This document shows positions 29,631 to 39,601 of a DNA stretch of 64,000 nt, piece after piece (the first letter of the stretch is position 1; each line of letters begins with the position of its first letter). The notes below the pieces were generated by a model. That model was not told where the DNA came from. It worked only from the letters and a program-made list of their open reading frames with translations, and searched no databases. Source of the DNA: Rickettsia typhi (GTDB lineage Bacteria > Pseudomonadota > Alphaproteobacteria > Rickettsiales > Deianiraeaceae); the NCBI GenBank assembly GCA_945881985.1, contig CAMCVL010000009.1, forward strand, positions 1 through 64,000. Direction: 5' to 3'. Made by a program: the position numbers and the translations under genes.

Positions 29631-29703
29631 AATCACAACAAAAATCAACAACAAAAATGATATAGTTATTTTAAAGCTTACTTAAGCATTTGTCAAGGTT
29701 TTT
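29565..29703 (-). repeat. TA cassette leader repeat, copy 3
   Basis: Near-identical to 28631-28769. Confidence 0.93.
29668..29696 (-). promoter_or_regulatory. promoter of the PIN cassette: TTGACA-17-TAAAAT with palindromic spacer GCTTA-AG-TAAGC
   Basis: Minus strand TTGACA aatgcttaagtaagctt TAAAAT. Confidence 0.75.
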
Positions 29704-29847
29704 GTATATCAAAAATAATAATTGCCTTTTATGCTATCTGTGTTTTTGCAATGTGTCATTTGCAAGATTTTTGCAAATTGCTTAGTTTAAAACTTGCATA
29801 ACAAAAAAAAGCTAATAAACTAATATATTATAGTTTGTTACAAGATT

Positions 29848-31356
29848 ATGAAAAAAGTTTTTTTGTGTATATTGGACGGCTTCTCGGTAGCAAATAAAGA
29901 GCATCCTTATAATGCAATTTTTAAGGCAAACACGCCCACAATTCAAAGATTTATGCAGCAGTATCCAATGTCTATGCTTAAAACCTCTGGGCTGAGCGTT
30001 GGATTGCCTGAGGGGCAGATGGGAAACTCGGAGGTGGGGCATATGACAATAGGCTCTGGCAGGGTGATTTACCAAGACTTGCCAAAAATAGATAAGGCGA
30101 TAGAGGATGGCACGCTTTTTGCAATGCCGGCAGTGCAGCAAACTTTAACCAAGCTTAAAGCAAGTGGCAATGCTTTGCATTTGGCTGGGCTTTGCTCGGG
30201 TGGCGGGGTGCATAGCCATTTAAACCACATTATTGCAATAGCAAATTTTTTTACTGATGGCGGAGTTAAGGTGCATCTGCACTTAATTAGTGACGGCAGA
30301 GATGTTTCACCGCAAAGCTTTGCCCCTTGCCTTGAGGTAGATTTTTTGCCTAAAATTAAACATCTTGATACCCTTGCCTTTGTGTCCACAATCTGCGGCA
30401 GATACTACGCCATGGACAGGGACGGCAAGATGGAACGCACAATGTCATATTACAATTTAATATCTGGGGCACAATGCAGCGAGCCAGAATTTACAAACCC
30501 CCTTGAGGCTGTTAAAAAAAGTTACGAAAATGCTGTTAGCGATGAATTCATCCTCCCTTGTAAATCTACAAGCTACGCTGGGTTTAAAAACGGAGATGCG
30601 GTTTTTATGGCAAACTTTAGGGCGGATAGGGCAAGGCAAATCTTTGACCTTTTAACGCAGGATATAAACCTATCGCACAAAATTGCCATGACGCATTACT
30701 CTGATGCCATAGCGGTAAAATCCTCTGTTTTGTTTAAAAAGGAGGCTGTTGAAGATTGCCTTGCGGAGGTTTTGGCAAAAAACAAGCTAAAACAGCTCCA
30801 CATTGCCGAGACTGAGAAGTATGCACATGTAACCTTCTTTTTTAACGGGGGCAAGGAGGCTTGTTTTGAAGGTGAGGAACGCATTTTAATAAAGTCGCCA
30901 AGTGTTGCAACTTACGATTTGCAGCCCGAGATGTCCTTGCCGGAAGTTGAGCTTGAACTTTGCAAGGCATTAAACTCGGCTAAATACGATTTTATTGTTT
31001 GCAACATAGCAAACGGCGACATGGTGGGGCATAGCGGTAATTTTGAAGCTGCAAAAAAAGCCGCCGAGCACATAGATAAATTTTTGAGCCAGATGGAGCA
31101 GGTGGTTTTACAAAATAACTACGCAATGCTTATTACTGCCGACCACGGTAATTTGGAGGAGATGGTTGACCTTGCAAGCGGGGAGGTTCACACTCAACAC
31201 ACAACAAACGATGTGCAGCTGATTTACATTGCCGGCGACAGCTTGGATATTAAGCTTAAAGACGGCTCCCTTGCCGACATTGCCCCCACTGTGCTTGCCC
31301 TAATGGATATTAATCAACCTAGAGTGATGAGTGGTAAAAATCTTATTAAGATGTAA
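29848..31356 (+). CDS. gpmI: 2,3-bisphosphoglycerate-independent phosphoglycerate mutase
   Basis: GQMGNSEVGHMTIGSGRVIYQDLPKID, HLHLISDGRDVSP, ITADHGNLEEM, TQHTTNDVQ. Confidence 0.95.
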   Translation: MKKVFLCILDGFSVANKEHPYNAIFKANTPTIQRFMQQYPMSMLKTSGLSVGLPEGQMGNSEVGHMTIGSGRVIYQDLPKIDKAIEDGTLFAMPAVQQTLTKLKASGNALHLAGLCSGGGVHSHLNHIIAIANFFTDGGVKVHLHLISDGRDVSPQSFAPCLEVDFLPKIKHLDTLAFVSTICGRYYAMDRDGKMERTMSYYNLISGAQCSEPEFTNPLEAVKKSYENAVSDEFILPCKSTSYAGFKNGDAVFMANFRADRARQIFDLLTQDINLSHKIAMTHYSDAIAVKSSVLFKKEAVEDCLAEVLAKNKLKQLHIAETEKYAHVTFFFNGGKEACFEGEERILIKSPSVATYDLQPEMSLPEVELELCKALNSAKYDFIVCNIANGDMVGHSGNFEAAKKAAEHIDKFLSQMEQVVLQNNYAMLITADHGNLEEMVDLASGEVHTQHTTNDVQLIYIAGDSLDIKLKDGSLADIAPTVLALMDINQPRVMSGKNLIKM

Positions 31357-31370
31357 TATAAATTGTTGTT

Positions 31371-32498
31371 ATGTTTATTTTGGAGTTTGCAAGCCTTATT
31401 GGCATTGTGTTTTTTGTGCTTTACGGCTTAAAAAACCACATTATAAAAAGCTTTGTGTATCAAGGTTTGATGGCATTTTGGGCATATTTTGCCCTCTTTT
31501 TTACAAGCTTAAAATTTGTTTATGCAAACTTGGAGCCCTTGCAGGTTGCTCTTATATTTTACTTTATTGTAATATCCTTAAGCCTTGGTATCAGTTTTTT
31601 GCTAAAAAATTTTATTGAGGGCCTTATTGCAAACATTGCTTCAAGGCACAAAAACGGAACAAAGCAGCTTTTAATTGCAAGCTCTCTTGTTATTAGCATT
31701 GCTTTTGGCGGATTGTTTTGTGTTATAAATGTTTGCTTTATATCTAAGTTTTTTAAGGGCACTAGTGCGTTAAATCAAAGCCCTCTAGTGCATTTTTTAA
31801 AGGAAAGTAACGCCTTTGGTGCTTTTAATGATTATAAAAAAGATGCAAGACAGGACAATCTTGCATTGTTTATTGTAAGTGATAATTTTGCAAAAGAGCT
31901 AAATCTTAATCAAAACCACAAAGATACTCTTAATGCTATGTGGCTTTATGCTCCAGCTTTTGACCTAAAGGATGTTGAAGCTTATCACAGGCAGCATCAG
32001 GACTCTAAAAAAACCGCTCTGCATTTTATAAAGCTTTATATTAAGTCCTATCCGGCAATAAACTCTGCAAAAGCAGTTGAGCGTAGCTATGCCGAGGCTT
32101 TGCAAAATTTTTTACTTCACGGCCCTCAGTATGCGGGTAGTCAAAATCAGCAAGACGACAAAACTGAGGATAGTGTAAAGCTTTTGGTTGAGGGGGAGCT
32201 TAAAAAAGAGAATGACTTAAAACTAAGGCAAATATCAGCAAAAAGCAACAATAGTGTTAAAGATAACAAGGATGAAGATAGTGAGATTGCAAATATTATA
32301 GCCTCAAATATTACTAAGCCAGTTAAGGGTGGCAATTTACAAGAGACTGATCCTCTCGGCGAGATAATATCTCAAAGCAATAATGTTTTTAATGCTAGCA
32401 ATCATCAGGATGCTAACTTGGCAAAAGCCAATACACAAAGCGATGTTGATGAAATTGGCAATATTTTACAATCTGATACGCTTGATGCAAATAATTAA
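31371..32498 (+). CDS. hypothetical membrane protein, possibly CvpA-like
   Basis: About four hydrophobic segments in the N-terminal half; charged C-terminal tail. Confidence 0.4.
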   Translation: MFILEFASLIGIVFFVLYGLKNHIIKSFVYQGLMAFWAYFALFFTSLKFVYANLEPLQVALIFYFIVISLSLGISFLLKNFIEGLIANIASRHKNGTKQLLIASSLVISIAFGGLFCVINVCFISKFFKGTSALNQSPLVHFLKESNAFGAFNDYKKDARQDNLALFIVSDNFAKELNLNQNHKDTLNAMWLYAPAFDLKDVEAYHRQHQDSKKTALHFIKLYIKSYPAINSAKAVERSYAEALQNFLLHGPQYAGSQNQQDDKTEDSVKLLVEGELKKENDLKLRQISAKSNNSVKDNKDEDSEIANIIASNITKPVKGGNLQETDPLGEIISQSNNVFNASNHQDANLAKANTQSDVDEIGNILQSDTLDANN

Positions 32499-32510
32499 TA
32501 ATAACTTATC

Positions 32511-33518
32511 ATGGCTGTTTTTTTTAATTTGGACGCCGAGGCCGTTGCCTCAACAATTGGCAAGTATGGCGAAATTTACAAAAATCTGGTTTCAATAAAG
32601 CCAATTGAGGAGGGTAGTGAAAACTCCAATTATTTTGTAAGCTTTAATAAAGGCGGGGAGTTAAATAAGTGCGTGCTTACTATTTTTGGACCCAGAACAA
32701 ACCCTTACAATGTGCAGTTTTATGTTGATTTGCAAAATGCTCTGCATAAAAATCACTTACCAAGCCCTTTTATTTATAAAACGGATAAAGGCTTGGACTT
32801 TGGCTATATAAATGATAAGCCGTTTTTGATTGCCTCTTTTTTGCAAGGGGCATCAAAAAAAAACAATAATTTAAGCCCTAAAAATTGCTTTGATTTTGGA
32901 GCCTTGCTTGCTAGCTTTCACATTAACGCCTCAGCTGGCGTTAAGGATGTTATTGAAAACAGCTTTTGGATATTTAAGTTTAAGGAAATCTTTAAGCAAT
33001 GCACCGAGCTTGGGCTTGATGGGTGGGAGCTTAATTATTTTCAAAACGAGCTTAATAAAATCAACTTTACCAACAGCCCATTTAGCGGGCTTGCTAGTAG
33101 GTTGCCATTTGGCATAATTCATGCCGACCCCTTCCCTGATAACGCATTTTTTAACGAAGATGATGAGATTAGTGGATTTTTTGACTTTTACTTTGCAAGC
33201 AGCGGATACTTTGCTTACGACCTTGCAATTGCCGTGCTTTCTTGGTGTTTTGACGAGTCAAACAATCTTGTGCATCAAAGGCTTAAAAGCATGCTCCAAG
33301 GCTATCAATCTAAAAGAGTTTTAACGCCAGAGGAGCAAAAGTTTATGCCGTATTTTATTGACATTGCGGCCTTAAGATTTTACTCAACACGCATGCTAGA
33401 CAGACTAACAAGCCGTATAGATGTTTCTAAAAAAGCAAAAGACCCAAACGACTTTCGCATCCGCAAAATGATATTACAGGATGATATTAGGTTTTTAACA
33501 TCGCTAAATCCAATTTAA
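32511..33518 (+). CDS. thrB: homoserine kinase (ThrB, APH-fold)
   Basis: GSENSNYFV, FGIIHADPFPDNAFFNEDDEISGFFDFYFASSGYFAYDLAIAVLSWC. Confidence 0.85.
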   Translation: MAVFFNLDAEAVASTIGKYGEIYKNLVSIKPIEEGSENSNYFVSFNKGGELNKCVLTIFGPRTNPYNVQFYVDLQNALHKNHLPSPFIYKTDKGLDFGYINDKPFLIASFLQGASKKNNNLSPKNCFDFGALLASFHINASAGVKDVIENSFWIFKFKEIFKQCTELGLDGWELNYFQNELNKINFTNSPFSGLASRLPFGIIHADPFPDNAFFNEDDEISGFFDFYFASSGYFAYDLAIAVLSWCFDESNNLVHQRLKSMLQGYQSKRVLTPEEQKFMPYFIDIAALRFYSTRMLDRLTSRIDVSKKAKDPNDFRIRKMILQDDIRFLTSLNPI

Positions 33519-33534
33519 AATCTTAAAGATTTGA

Positions 33535-34323
33535 TTAATTGTAACTTTCATCGGTCTCAATTTTTTCTATTTTTGTTATATAATATAAAACAATTTTTTT
33601 ATTTTGAGATCTTTTAATGCTACCGCTAACAAGGTAATAACCCTCAAATGGTTTTGCTTGCTTTTTTATCTCGTCTTTAATATTGTCCGATAATGCAATT
33701 TGGTAATAATTGTCTTCGTCAAAGTCCGCAATTACACCCCTTATGGCAGTTGAATTTTGCCTGTTTGATATTGATAGTTGCAAAATTTTATCTTCAAATT
33801 CATCTTTTAGTGGTACTTTTTTATAAGTTATTATTTCTTCAATTTTGCTATAAATTGCCTTTCCATCTGTTCCGTTAAAAGCTTCCTCGTACTCAAGCTT
33901 TCTATCTTTGTCTTCATATAAAACTTTAACTCTTGATGCAAGGTCATTACTTGCTGGTTGCAAAAATTCTTTTGCATTGTTTAAGGTTTCAATTGGCACA
34001 TCGCTCACTGACTCTTCTTTTTTTATCTTTTCAAATACTTCACTTAGTTTTGTCCAAGTTTTGTTTAGTATTTTGTTTCCAACAAATGCCAAGCTTGCCT
34101 GCAAAGGCTTTTCTGTTGCTTGCCTGATAAACTCCCATATCATTGACCCTTCCTTAACTTTAATGTAAAGCTTCATGTCGTTGTCGTTAAATTTAAAACC
34201 TTCGGTCTTCACTGTTGCTTCGTATTCCTTTCTAAAGCCATGTATGCTTGTTAAAAAATCCATAACCTCAACTGGCTTTGTGTTGACAAATTGAATTGTA
34301 AGTTTTTCTAAAATTTCACTCAT
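33535..34323 (-). CDS. hypothetical protein
   Basis: 262 aa single ORF; KLYIKVKEGSMIWEFI; no family recognised. Confidence 0.5.
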   Translation of the reverse strand: MSEILEKLTIQFVNTKPVEVMDFLTSIHGFRKEYEATVKTEGFKFNDNDMKLYIKVKEGSMIWEFIRQATEKPLQASLAFVGNKILNKTWTKLSEVFEKIKKEESVSDVPIETLNNAKEFLQPASNDLASRVKVLYEDKDRKLEYEEAFNGTDGKAIYSKIEEIITYKKVPLKDEFEDKILQLSISNRQNSTAIRGVIADFDEDNYYQIALSDNIKDEIKKQAKPFEGYYLVSGSIKRSQNKKIVLYYITKIEKIETDESYN

Positions 34324-34501
34324 ATCCTAACAAATTAATCTCAACAACAAAATAATATGATAATATTTTAAACTGTGCCTTGCTTTTGTCAACAAGTTTG
34401 TTGCCTGTTTGCAAGCATGGGGCAAGATAAAAAAAACTTTCAATTGATTTTAGTATTTTAAACAATAAACTTTAAGTTGTTTATTTATTTTGTAGAGAGT
34501 T

Positions 34502-36949
34502 GTGTTTTTGCCTGTGCTTAAAAAACTGCGTTTATTTTTGTTGTTGCTTAGCGTTTTTACCTCCTGCTTTAATGGCATCGCCTTTGCAAAAGGCGGTAAA
34601 AGTAATAATGTTAAAAAGCAAGCATCTGGCACTATAGTAAAAATACCAACAAAGGCAGAGCAGAGTGATTATTGCAAAATTACATCTTTTAGCATCACTG
34701 GGCTTGAAAGAGTCTCTCAAAACACAATCATAAAAAGGGCAAACCTATCCATAGATCAACTTGCTAGCACTGAATATCTTAACAATCTTACAAAGCAAAT
34801 TTATGCACTTGGTGATTTTGACGATGTAAGTGTTAATCTTACAAATAATTGCGTTGTGCAAGTTGCAATTAAGGAAAAACAACTAATTAACAAGATTGAA
34901 TTTGTGGGTAATAAAAAATTGCCTTCCAGCGCGCTAATGAGCGAGCTTAAAACAAAGGAAAAAAAACCATTATCTAAGGCTGATTTGTTTTTTGACCAGC
35001 AAAGAATAAAATTTATCTATTTTAAGTCTGGCTTTTTGGATTCTTCGCTAGATATTTACGCAAAAGAGCTTAAAAACAACAAAACAGACATTTTTTTTGA
35101 CATAAAAGAGGGCGAGTCCAGCATGATAAAAAATATTACCTTTGTTGGCAATGAGGCATTTTCAAAAAAAGAACTCATTCAAAACACATCACTTAGGGAG
35201 GGTAAGGGGCTTGGTGCTTGGTCTTCAAAATCGGGTTATGACGAGCAAAAAATTCAATTAATGGAGGAGGAGCTTAGGTCTTTATACTTGCAAAATGGAT
35301 TTATTGATTTTAACATAAAGTCAATATCCTCATCTTTTAACGATGTAAAAAATACCTTTGATGTTAACATTTTGATAAATGAAGGACCAAAGTATAAAAT
35401 TGGCGGTGTTGAAATTGAAAGCGAGATAGAGAAATTTGCAAATCTTGAAACATCTGACCCAGAAATTAAAAAACTTATTGCAAAGCTACAAAAAACAAAG
35501 TTTTACAACGAATCTGATGTTTTTGTTCTTAAGCAGGCAATTGAATACAAACTTAGCTCAAGCGGCTACGCCACAACAATTGTTGAAAAACGCCTTAATC
35601 CAAACCCGGCAACAAAGCTTGTTAAAATTTTGTTTAACATCAAGCAAACCAACAAGTTATACATTAACAAAATTACAATTACCGGCAACTCCAAAACAAA
35701 CGATAATGTTATAAGGAGGGAGATTTTGGTTCACGAGGGCGACATATACAATGTTGCAATGATAAGGGACTCTATACAAAACATAAAATACCTAGGATTT
35801 GTAAGAAATGTTGAATTAAACGAAAGCATTAACACCGATGGCAAAAATCTTGTTGACCTAGAGTTTAAAGTTGAGGAAGGTCCAACTGGCAGCATCAACC
35901 TATCAGCGGGGTACAACAACTTTGACAAGCTAATGGGCTCCATTAGTTATAATCAGCAAAATATTGCGGGCAGGGGATATAATGGTTCCTTGGTTTTTGA
36001 ACAATCAAGATATAGGCGAAACATCATGTTATCGCTTACAAACCCAAGAGTTTTTGACACAAGGCTTTTACTTGGGGGCTCGGTTGCCAAGGTAAAAAGC
36101 GACAACCAGATGATACAAACATTTAGTCAAGACAGTAATGCTTTTAGTGTTGACTTTGGTTACAGTCTTGGCAAAAAATTGAGACAAATTTGGACCTATG
36201 CCTACAGAGACGACAGAATGGCTATGCTATCGGGCAATGCAATGACGCCAGCAATGCAAGAGCAAATTGGTAATTTTAAAACTTCAATAATCACTCAAAG
36301 CCTTGTTTTTGATAAAAGAAACAACCAGATGCTACCAACAAAAGGCTTTATGATTAGATACAATCAAAGCTATGCAGGGCTTGGCGGCAACATTAATTAT
36401 CTGTCTTACGAGCTTATGTCAAGCTTTCATCAGGAGGTATTTACCCCTAGTTTTGTTTTCTCTATAATAGCAAAAACTGGGCATATTCATGGCTTTGGCG
36501 GCAAGAATGTTAATATTAAAGATAGGTTCTTTTTTGGCATGACCGAGATGCGAGGCTTTGACTTTAACGGGATAGGTCCAAGGCAGGCTATTGTTGACTC
36601 CAACGGTAAGGTTATTAAATATGCAGATCCATTTTCACTTAGGGGTAACAATTATAATTACATTAGTTTTGAGCAGACTTTTCCAAATTTTATACCAAAA
36701 GACATGGGCTTTAAAACCTATATTTTTTACGACCTAGGCAATGTCTACGGCGTAGATACAAAGCTAACAAATCCAAATTATAAAATTCTGGATACAAGTT
36801 CTTTTAGAACCTCATATGGAATTGGGCTTGTTTGGCAGTCGCCAATGGGGCCAATAGGTTTTGACTACGGCGTTACTCAGCGTACTCAAGCATTTGACAA
36901 TAAGCGAAACTTTAGGCTAAATGTTGGAATTAACAGATTTATGATGTAA
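34502..36949 (+). CDS. bamA: outer membrane protein assembly factor BamA
   Basis: POTRA-like repeats (FVGNKKLPSSAL..., FVGNEAFSKKEL..., ITGNSKTNDNVIRREI) and barrel C-terminus ending ...FRLNVGINRFMM. Confidence 0.92.
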   Translation: MFLPVLKKLRLFLLLLSVFTSCFNGIAFAKGGKSNNVKKQASGTIVKIPTKAEQSDYCKITSFSITGLERVSQNTIIKRANLSIDQLASTEYLNNLTKQIYALGDFDDVSVNLTNNCVVQVAIKEKQLINKIEFVGNKKLPSSALMSELKTKEKKPLSKADLFFDQQRIKFIYFKSGFLDSSLDIYAKELKNNKTDIFFDIKEGESSMIKNITFVGNEAFSKKELIQNTSLREGKGLGAWSSKSGYDEQKIQLMEEELRSLYLQNGFIDFNIKSISSSFNDVKNTFDVNILINEGPKYKIGGVEIESEIEKFANLETSDPEIKKLIAKLQKTKFYNESDVFVLKQAIEYKLSSSGYATTIVEKRLNPNPATKLVKILFNIKQTNKLYINKITITGNSKTNDNVIRREILVHEGDIYNVAMIRDSIQNIKYLGFVRNVELNESINTDGKNLVDLEFKVEEGPTGSINLSAGYNNFDKLMGSISYNQQNIAGRGYNGSLVFEQSRYRRNIMLSLTNPRVFDTRLLLGGSVAKVKSDNQMIQTFSQDSNAFSVDFGYSLGKKLRQIWTYAYRDDRMAMLSGNAMTPAMQEQIGNFKTSIITQSLVFDKRNNQMLPTKGFMIRYNQSYAGLGGNINYLSYELMSSFHQEVFTPSFVFSIIAKTGHIHGFGGKNVNIKDRFFFGMTEMRGFDFNGIGPRQAIVDSNGKVIKYADPFSLRGNNYNYISFEQTFPNFIPKDMGFKTYIFYDLGNVYGVDTKLTNPNYKILDTSSFRTSYGIGLVWQSPMGPIGFDYGVTQRTQAFDNKRNFRLNVGINRFMM

Positions 36950-36952
36950 TTT

Positions 36953-38167
36953 ATGAACACCTTAAAATCACACCTAAAAGCCAATCACAAAGGATACTTT
37001 GGTGAGTTTGGCGGCATATTTGTGCCCGAAGTTTTAGTGCCAGCGGTAGATGAAGTTGATGCAGCGTTTAAAAAATACATAAACGACCCAGACTTTAACG
37101 CAGAGCTGCAATATTACTTTAAGCACTACATTGGCAGGCCATCACCCCTTTATTTTGCAAAAAACTTAAGCCACAAACTTGGCGGGGCAAAAATTTACTT
37201 TAAGCGAGATGAGCTAAACCACACAGGGGCACATAAAATCAACAATTGTATAGGTCAAGCCTTGCTTGCAAAAAGGCTTGGCAAAAAATACATAATTGCC
37301 GAAACAGGTGCTGGTCAGCACGGTGTTGCAACCGCAACTGTTTGTGCTCTGTTTGGCATGCAGTGTAAAGTATTTATGGGAGCAGAGGATGTAAGGCGGC
37401 AATCGGCAAATGTTTTTAGAATGCGTCTTTTAGGGGCGGAGGTTGTAGAGGTAAATCACGGCTCGGCAACCCTTTGCGACGCTATGAATGAGGCATTAAG
37501 ATACTGGTCATCCCGTGCAGACGACACATATTACCTAATTGGCACATCCGCAGGACCAAGGCCTTATCCTGAGATGGTAATGCACTTTCAAAGCATTATA
37601 GGCACGGAGGCAAGGCAACAAATTTTGGAGGCCGAAGGCAGGCTACCAACTCACCTTGTTGCAAGCATTGGCGGAGGGAGCAATTCTATTGGATTATTTG
37701 CCCCATTTTTACAAGACGATGGCGTTAAAATGATTGCTGTTGAAGCCGGCGGCACAGGCCTAGCAAGCGGCGAGAACTCTGCGTCTTTAAATCTTGGGTC
37801 AAAGGCGGTTTTTCACGGCAATTTATCTTACTACCTACAGGACGAATGGGGACAGATATCTAAAAGCCATTCCATTGCCGCTGGGCTTGATTATCCGGGC
37901 GTTAGCCCAGTACACTCCTATTTAAAAGACTTGGGGAGAGTTAAATACGAGATAATTTTTGACAAAGAGGCAATGCTTGCAATTAAAGAACTATCACTTA
38001 CGGAGGGCATTATTCCCGCCATTGAGCCAGCACATTCTATTGCATATTGCCTTAAGGTAGCAGGTGAGCTAAGCGGGCAGGACATTATAATTGCAAATCT
38101 GTGCGGGCGGGGTGATAAGGACATTAACACCATTATTAATTATTTTAGTCAAGACAATATAGAATAA
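36953..38167 (+). CDS. trpB: tryptophan synthase beta subunit
   Basis: [67 protein letters not shown]. Confidence 0.96.
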   Translation: MNTLKSHLKANHKGYFGEFGGIFVPEVLVPAVDEVDAAFKKYINDPDFNAELQYYFKHYIGRPSPLYFAKNLSHKLGGAKIYFKRDELNHTGAHKINNCIGQALLAKRLGKKYIIAETGAGQHGVATATVCALFGMQCKVFMGAEDVRRQSANVFRMRLLGAEVVEVNHGSATLCDAMNEALRYWSSRADDTYYLIGTSAGPRPYPEMVMHFQSIIGTEARQQILEAEGRLPTHLVASIGGGSNSIGLFAPFLQDDGVKMIAVEAGGTGLASGENSASLNLGSKAVFHGNLSYYLQDEWGQISKSHSIAAGLDYPGVSPVHSYLKDLGRVKYEIIFDKEAMLAIKELSLTEGIIPAIEPAHSIAYCLKVAGELSGQDIIIANLCGRGDKDINTIINYFSQDNIE

Positions 38168-38192
38168 AAAAGCTTTTCATAATTTTAAAACT

Positions 38193-39536
38193 ATGATTAA
38201 ATCTTTAAACTGGCCAAACCCACAGGGCAAACAGGACGGCACATTTAAGCTTGACAGAACCCTAAAGGCTCTTGCAATACTAAACAATCCACATCTTGAT
38301 GTTAAAAACATTATTCACATTGGCGGCACAAATGGCAAGGGGTCAAGCCTTGCATTTTTGGAGCAAATCTTACTACAAAGCTCTTTTACAACATTTAGCT
38401 ACACCTCGCCAAGCTTGCTTTGTTTAAACGAGAGGTTCCGTTTAAACTCCCAAAACATTGCAGACGATTTACTTGCAGAGAGCCTTGAGGAAGTTGAGGC
38501 AAAAATACTTAAGGCAAGCCCAGATTTGCACGCTAGCCTCACTTTTTTTGAGGGGCTAACGGTGCTCTATTTTTACATTGCAAGCAAGTTAAAGTGTAAT
38601 TTTAATCTTGTGGAAGTAGGGCTTGGTGGCAGATTTGATGCAACAAATGTTATAGCCAGCCCCCTTGTGTCAATCATCACGCAAATATCCCTTGACCATA
38701 TGGAATACCTTGGTAATACTCACAGCCTGATAGCTGCCGAAAAAGCCGAGATTTTAAAGGCAAACTCCTGCTCTGTAATAGCAAAGCAGGATGCAAGCGA
38801 TGCAGGGCAAATTATAGGTGTTTTTGCAAAAAAGGCAAAGAGTCTGCAAAATCACGATATTTACATCTACGACAAGGATTTTAAGATTACACACAAGACA
38901 AACAATGGCTTTAGCCTGCAATTTGAGGATGAGGTTTTTACTTTGCCACATCCATCGCTTAAGGGGGGGCATCAGTATTACAACGCGTCAAATGCAGTGG
39001 TTGCAGCATTACTTATTGCCAAAAAACTAAATTTGCAAAATAAGATTACTTGGCAAAATATATTTAAAGCCTTGCAGTGCACATCTTGGCTTGCAAGAAT
39101 GCAAACAATCTACAATACCAACTCTCACGAGATAATAGTGGACGGCGGGCATAATCAAGGTGCAATTGCCTATCTTGAGGATACAATTAAAAGCCTAGCA
39201 GGGCAGGGCATGCAGGTTAGTATTTTATACTCTGCTCTTAGGCGTAAAAACATAGCTCCGCAATTGCAAACCCTTGCCGCCTTACAAAAAGCAGGCTTTG
39301 TAAAGGATATTAACATCACACAAATTAAAACCCAAGAGGAGTCTTACACCCCTGAGGAGCTTGCCTCCGCAATGCTTAAAAACGGCATTAAATGCAGGCT
39401 TTTTGCAAAAATAGAAGATTGTTTTGATGACTTTACCGGCGGTAAAACTAAGGATGAAGTTAGTGATAAAAAGCAGATTTTGATTGTCTACGGCTCGCTT
39501 TATCTTGCTGCCAATGCCTTGCAAACTATTTGTTAA
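38193..39536 (+). CDS. folC: folylpolyglutamate/dihydrofolate synthase
   Basis: HIGGTNGKGSSLAFLEQIL, VEVGLGGRFDATNVI, ISLDHMEYLGNT, DGGHNQGAI. Confidence 0.92.
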   Translation: MIKSLNWPNPQGKQDGTFKLDRTLKALAILNNPHLDVKNIIHIGGTNGKGSSLAFLEQILLQSSFTTFSYTSPSLLCLNERFRLNSQNIADDLLAESLEEVEAKILKASPDLHASLTFFEGLTVLYFYIASKLKCNFNLVEVGLGGRFDATNVIASPLVSIITQISLDHMEYLGNTHSLIAAEKAEILKANSCSVIAKQDASDAGQIIGVFAKKAKSLQNHDIYIYDKDFKITHKTNNGFSLQFEDEVFTLPHPSLKGGHQYYNASNAVVAALLIAKKLNLQNKITWQNIFKALQCTSWLARMQTIYNTNSHEIIVDGGHNQGAIAYLEDTIKSLAGQGMQVSILYSALRRKNIAPQLQTLAALQKAGFVKDINITQIKTQEESYTPEELASAMLKNGIKCRLFAKIEDCFDDFTGGKTKDEVSDKKQILIVYGSLYLAANALQTIC

Positions 39537-39601
39537 ACAAAAATATTGAAAATAAAATTTTACTAGCTAGTATTTTATTGAAATAGATTGATTTATTATT
39601 T

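Noticed and set aside
29631-29654. MLLIFVVI extension of the TA antitoxin ORFs as a signal peptide (also 28697-28720 and 28009-28032)
   Set aside because: Begins at a TTG just inside the leader; the ATG giving MQAKKV is a more plausible start, so the hydrophobic stretch is probably untranslated leader.
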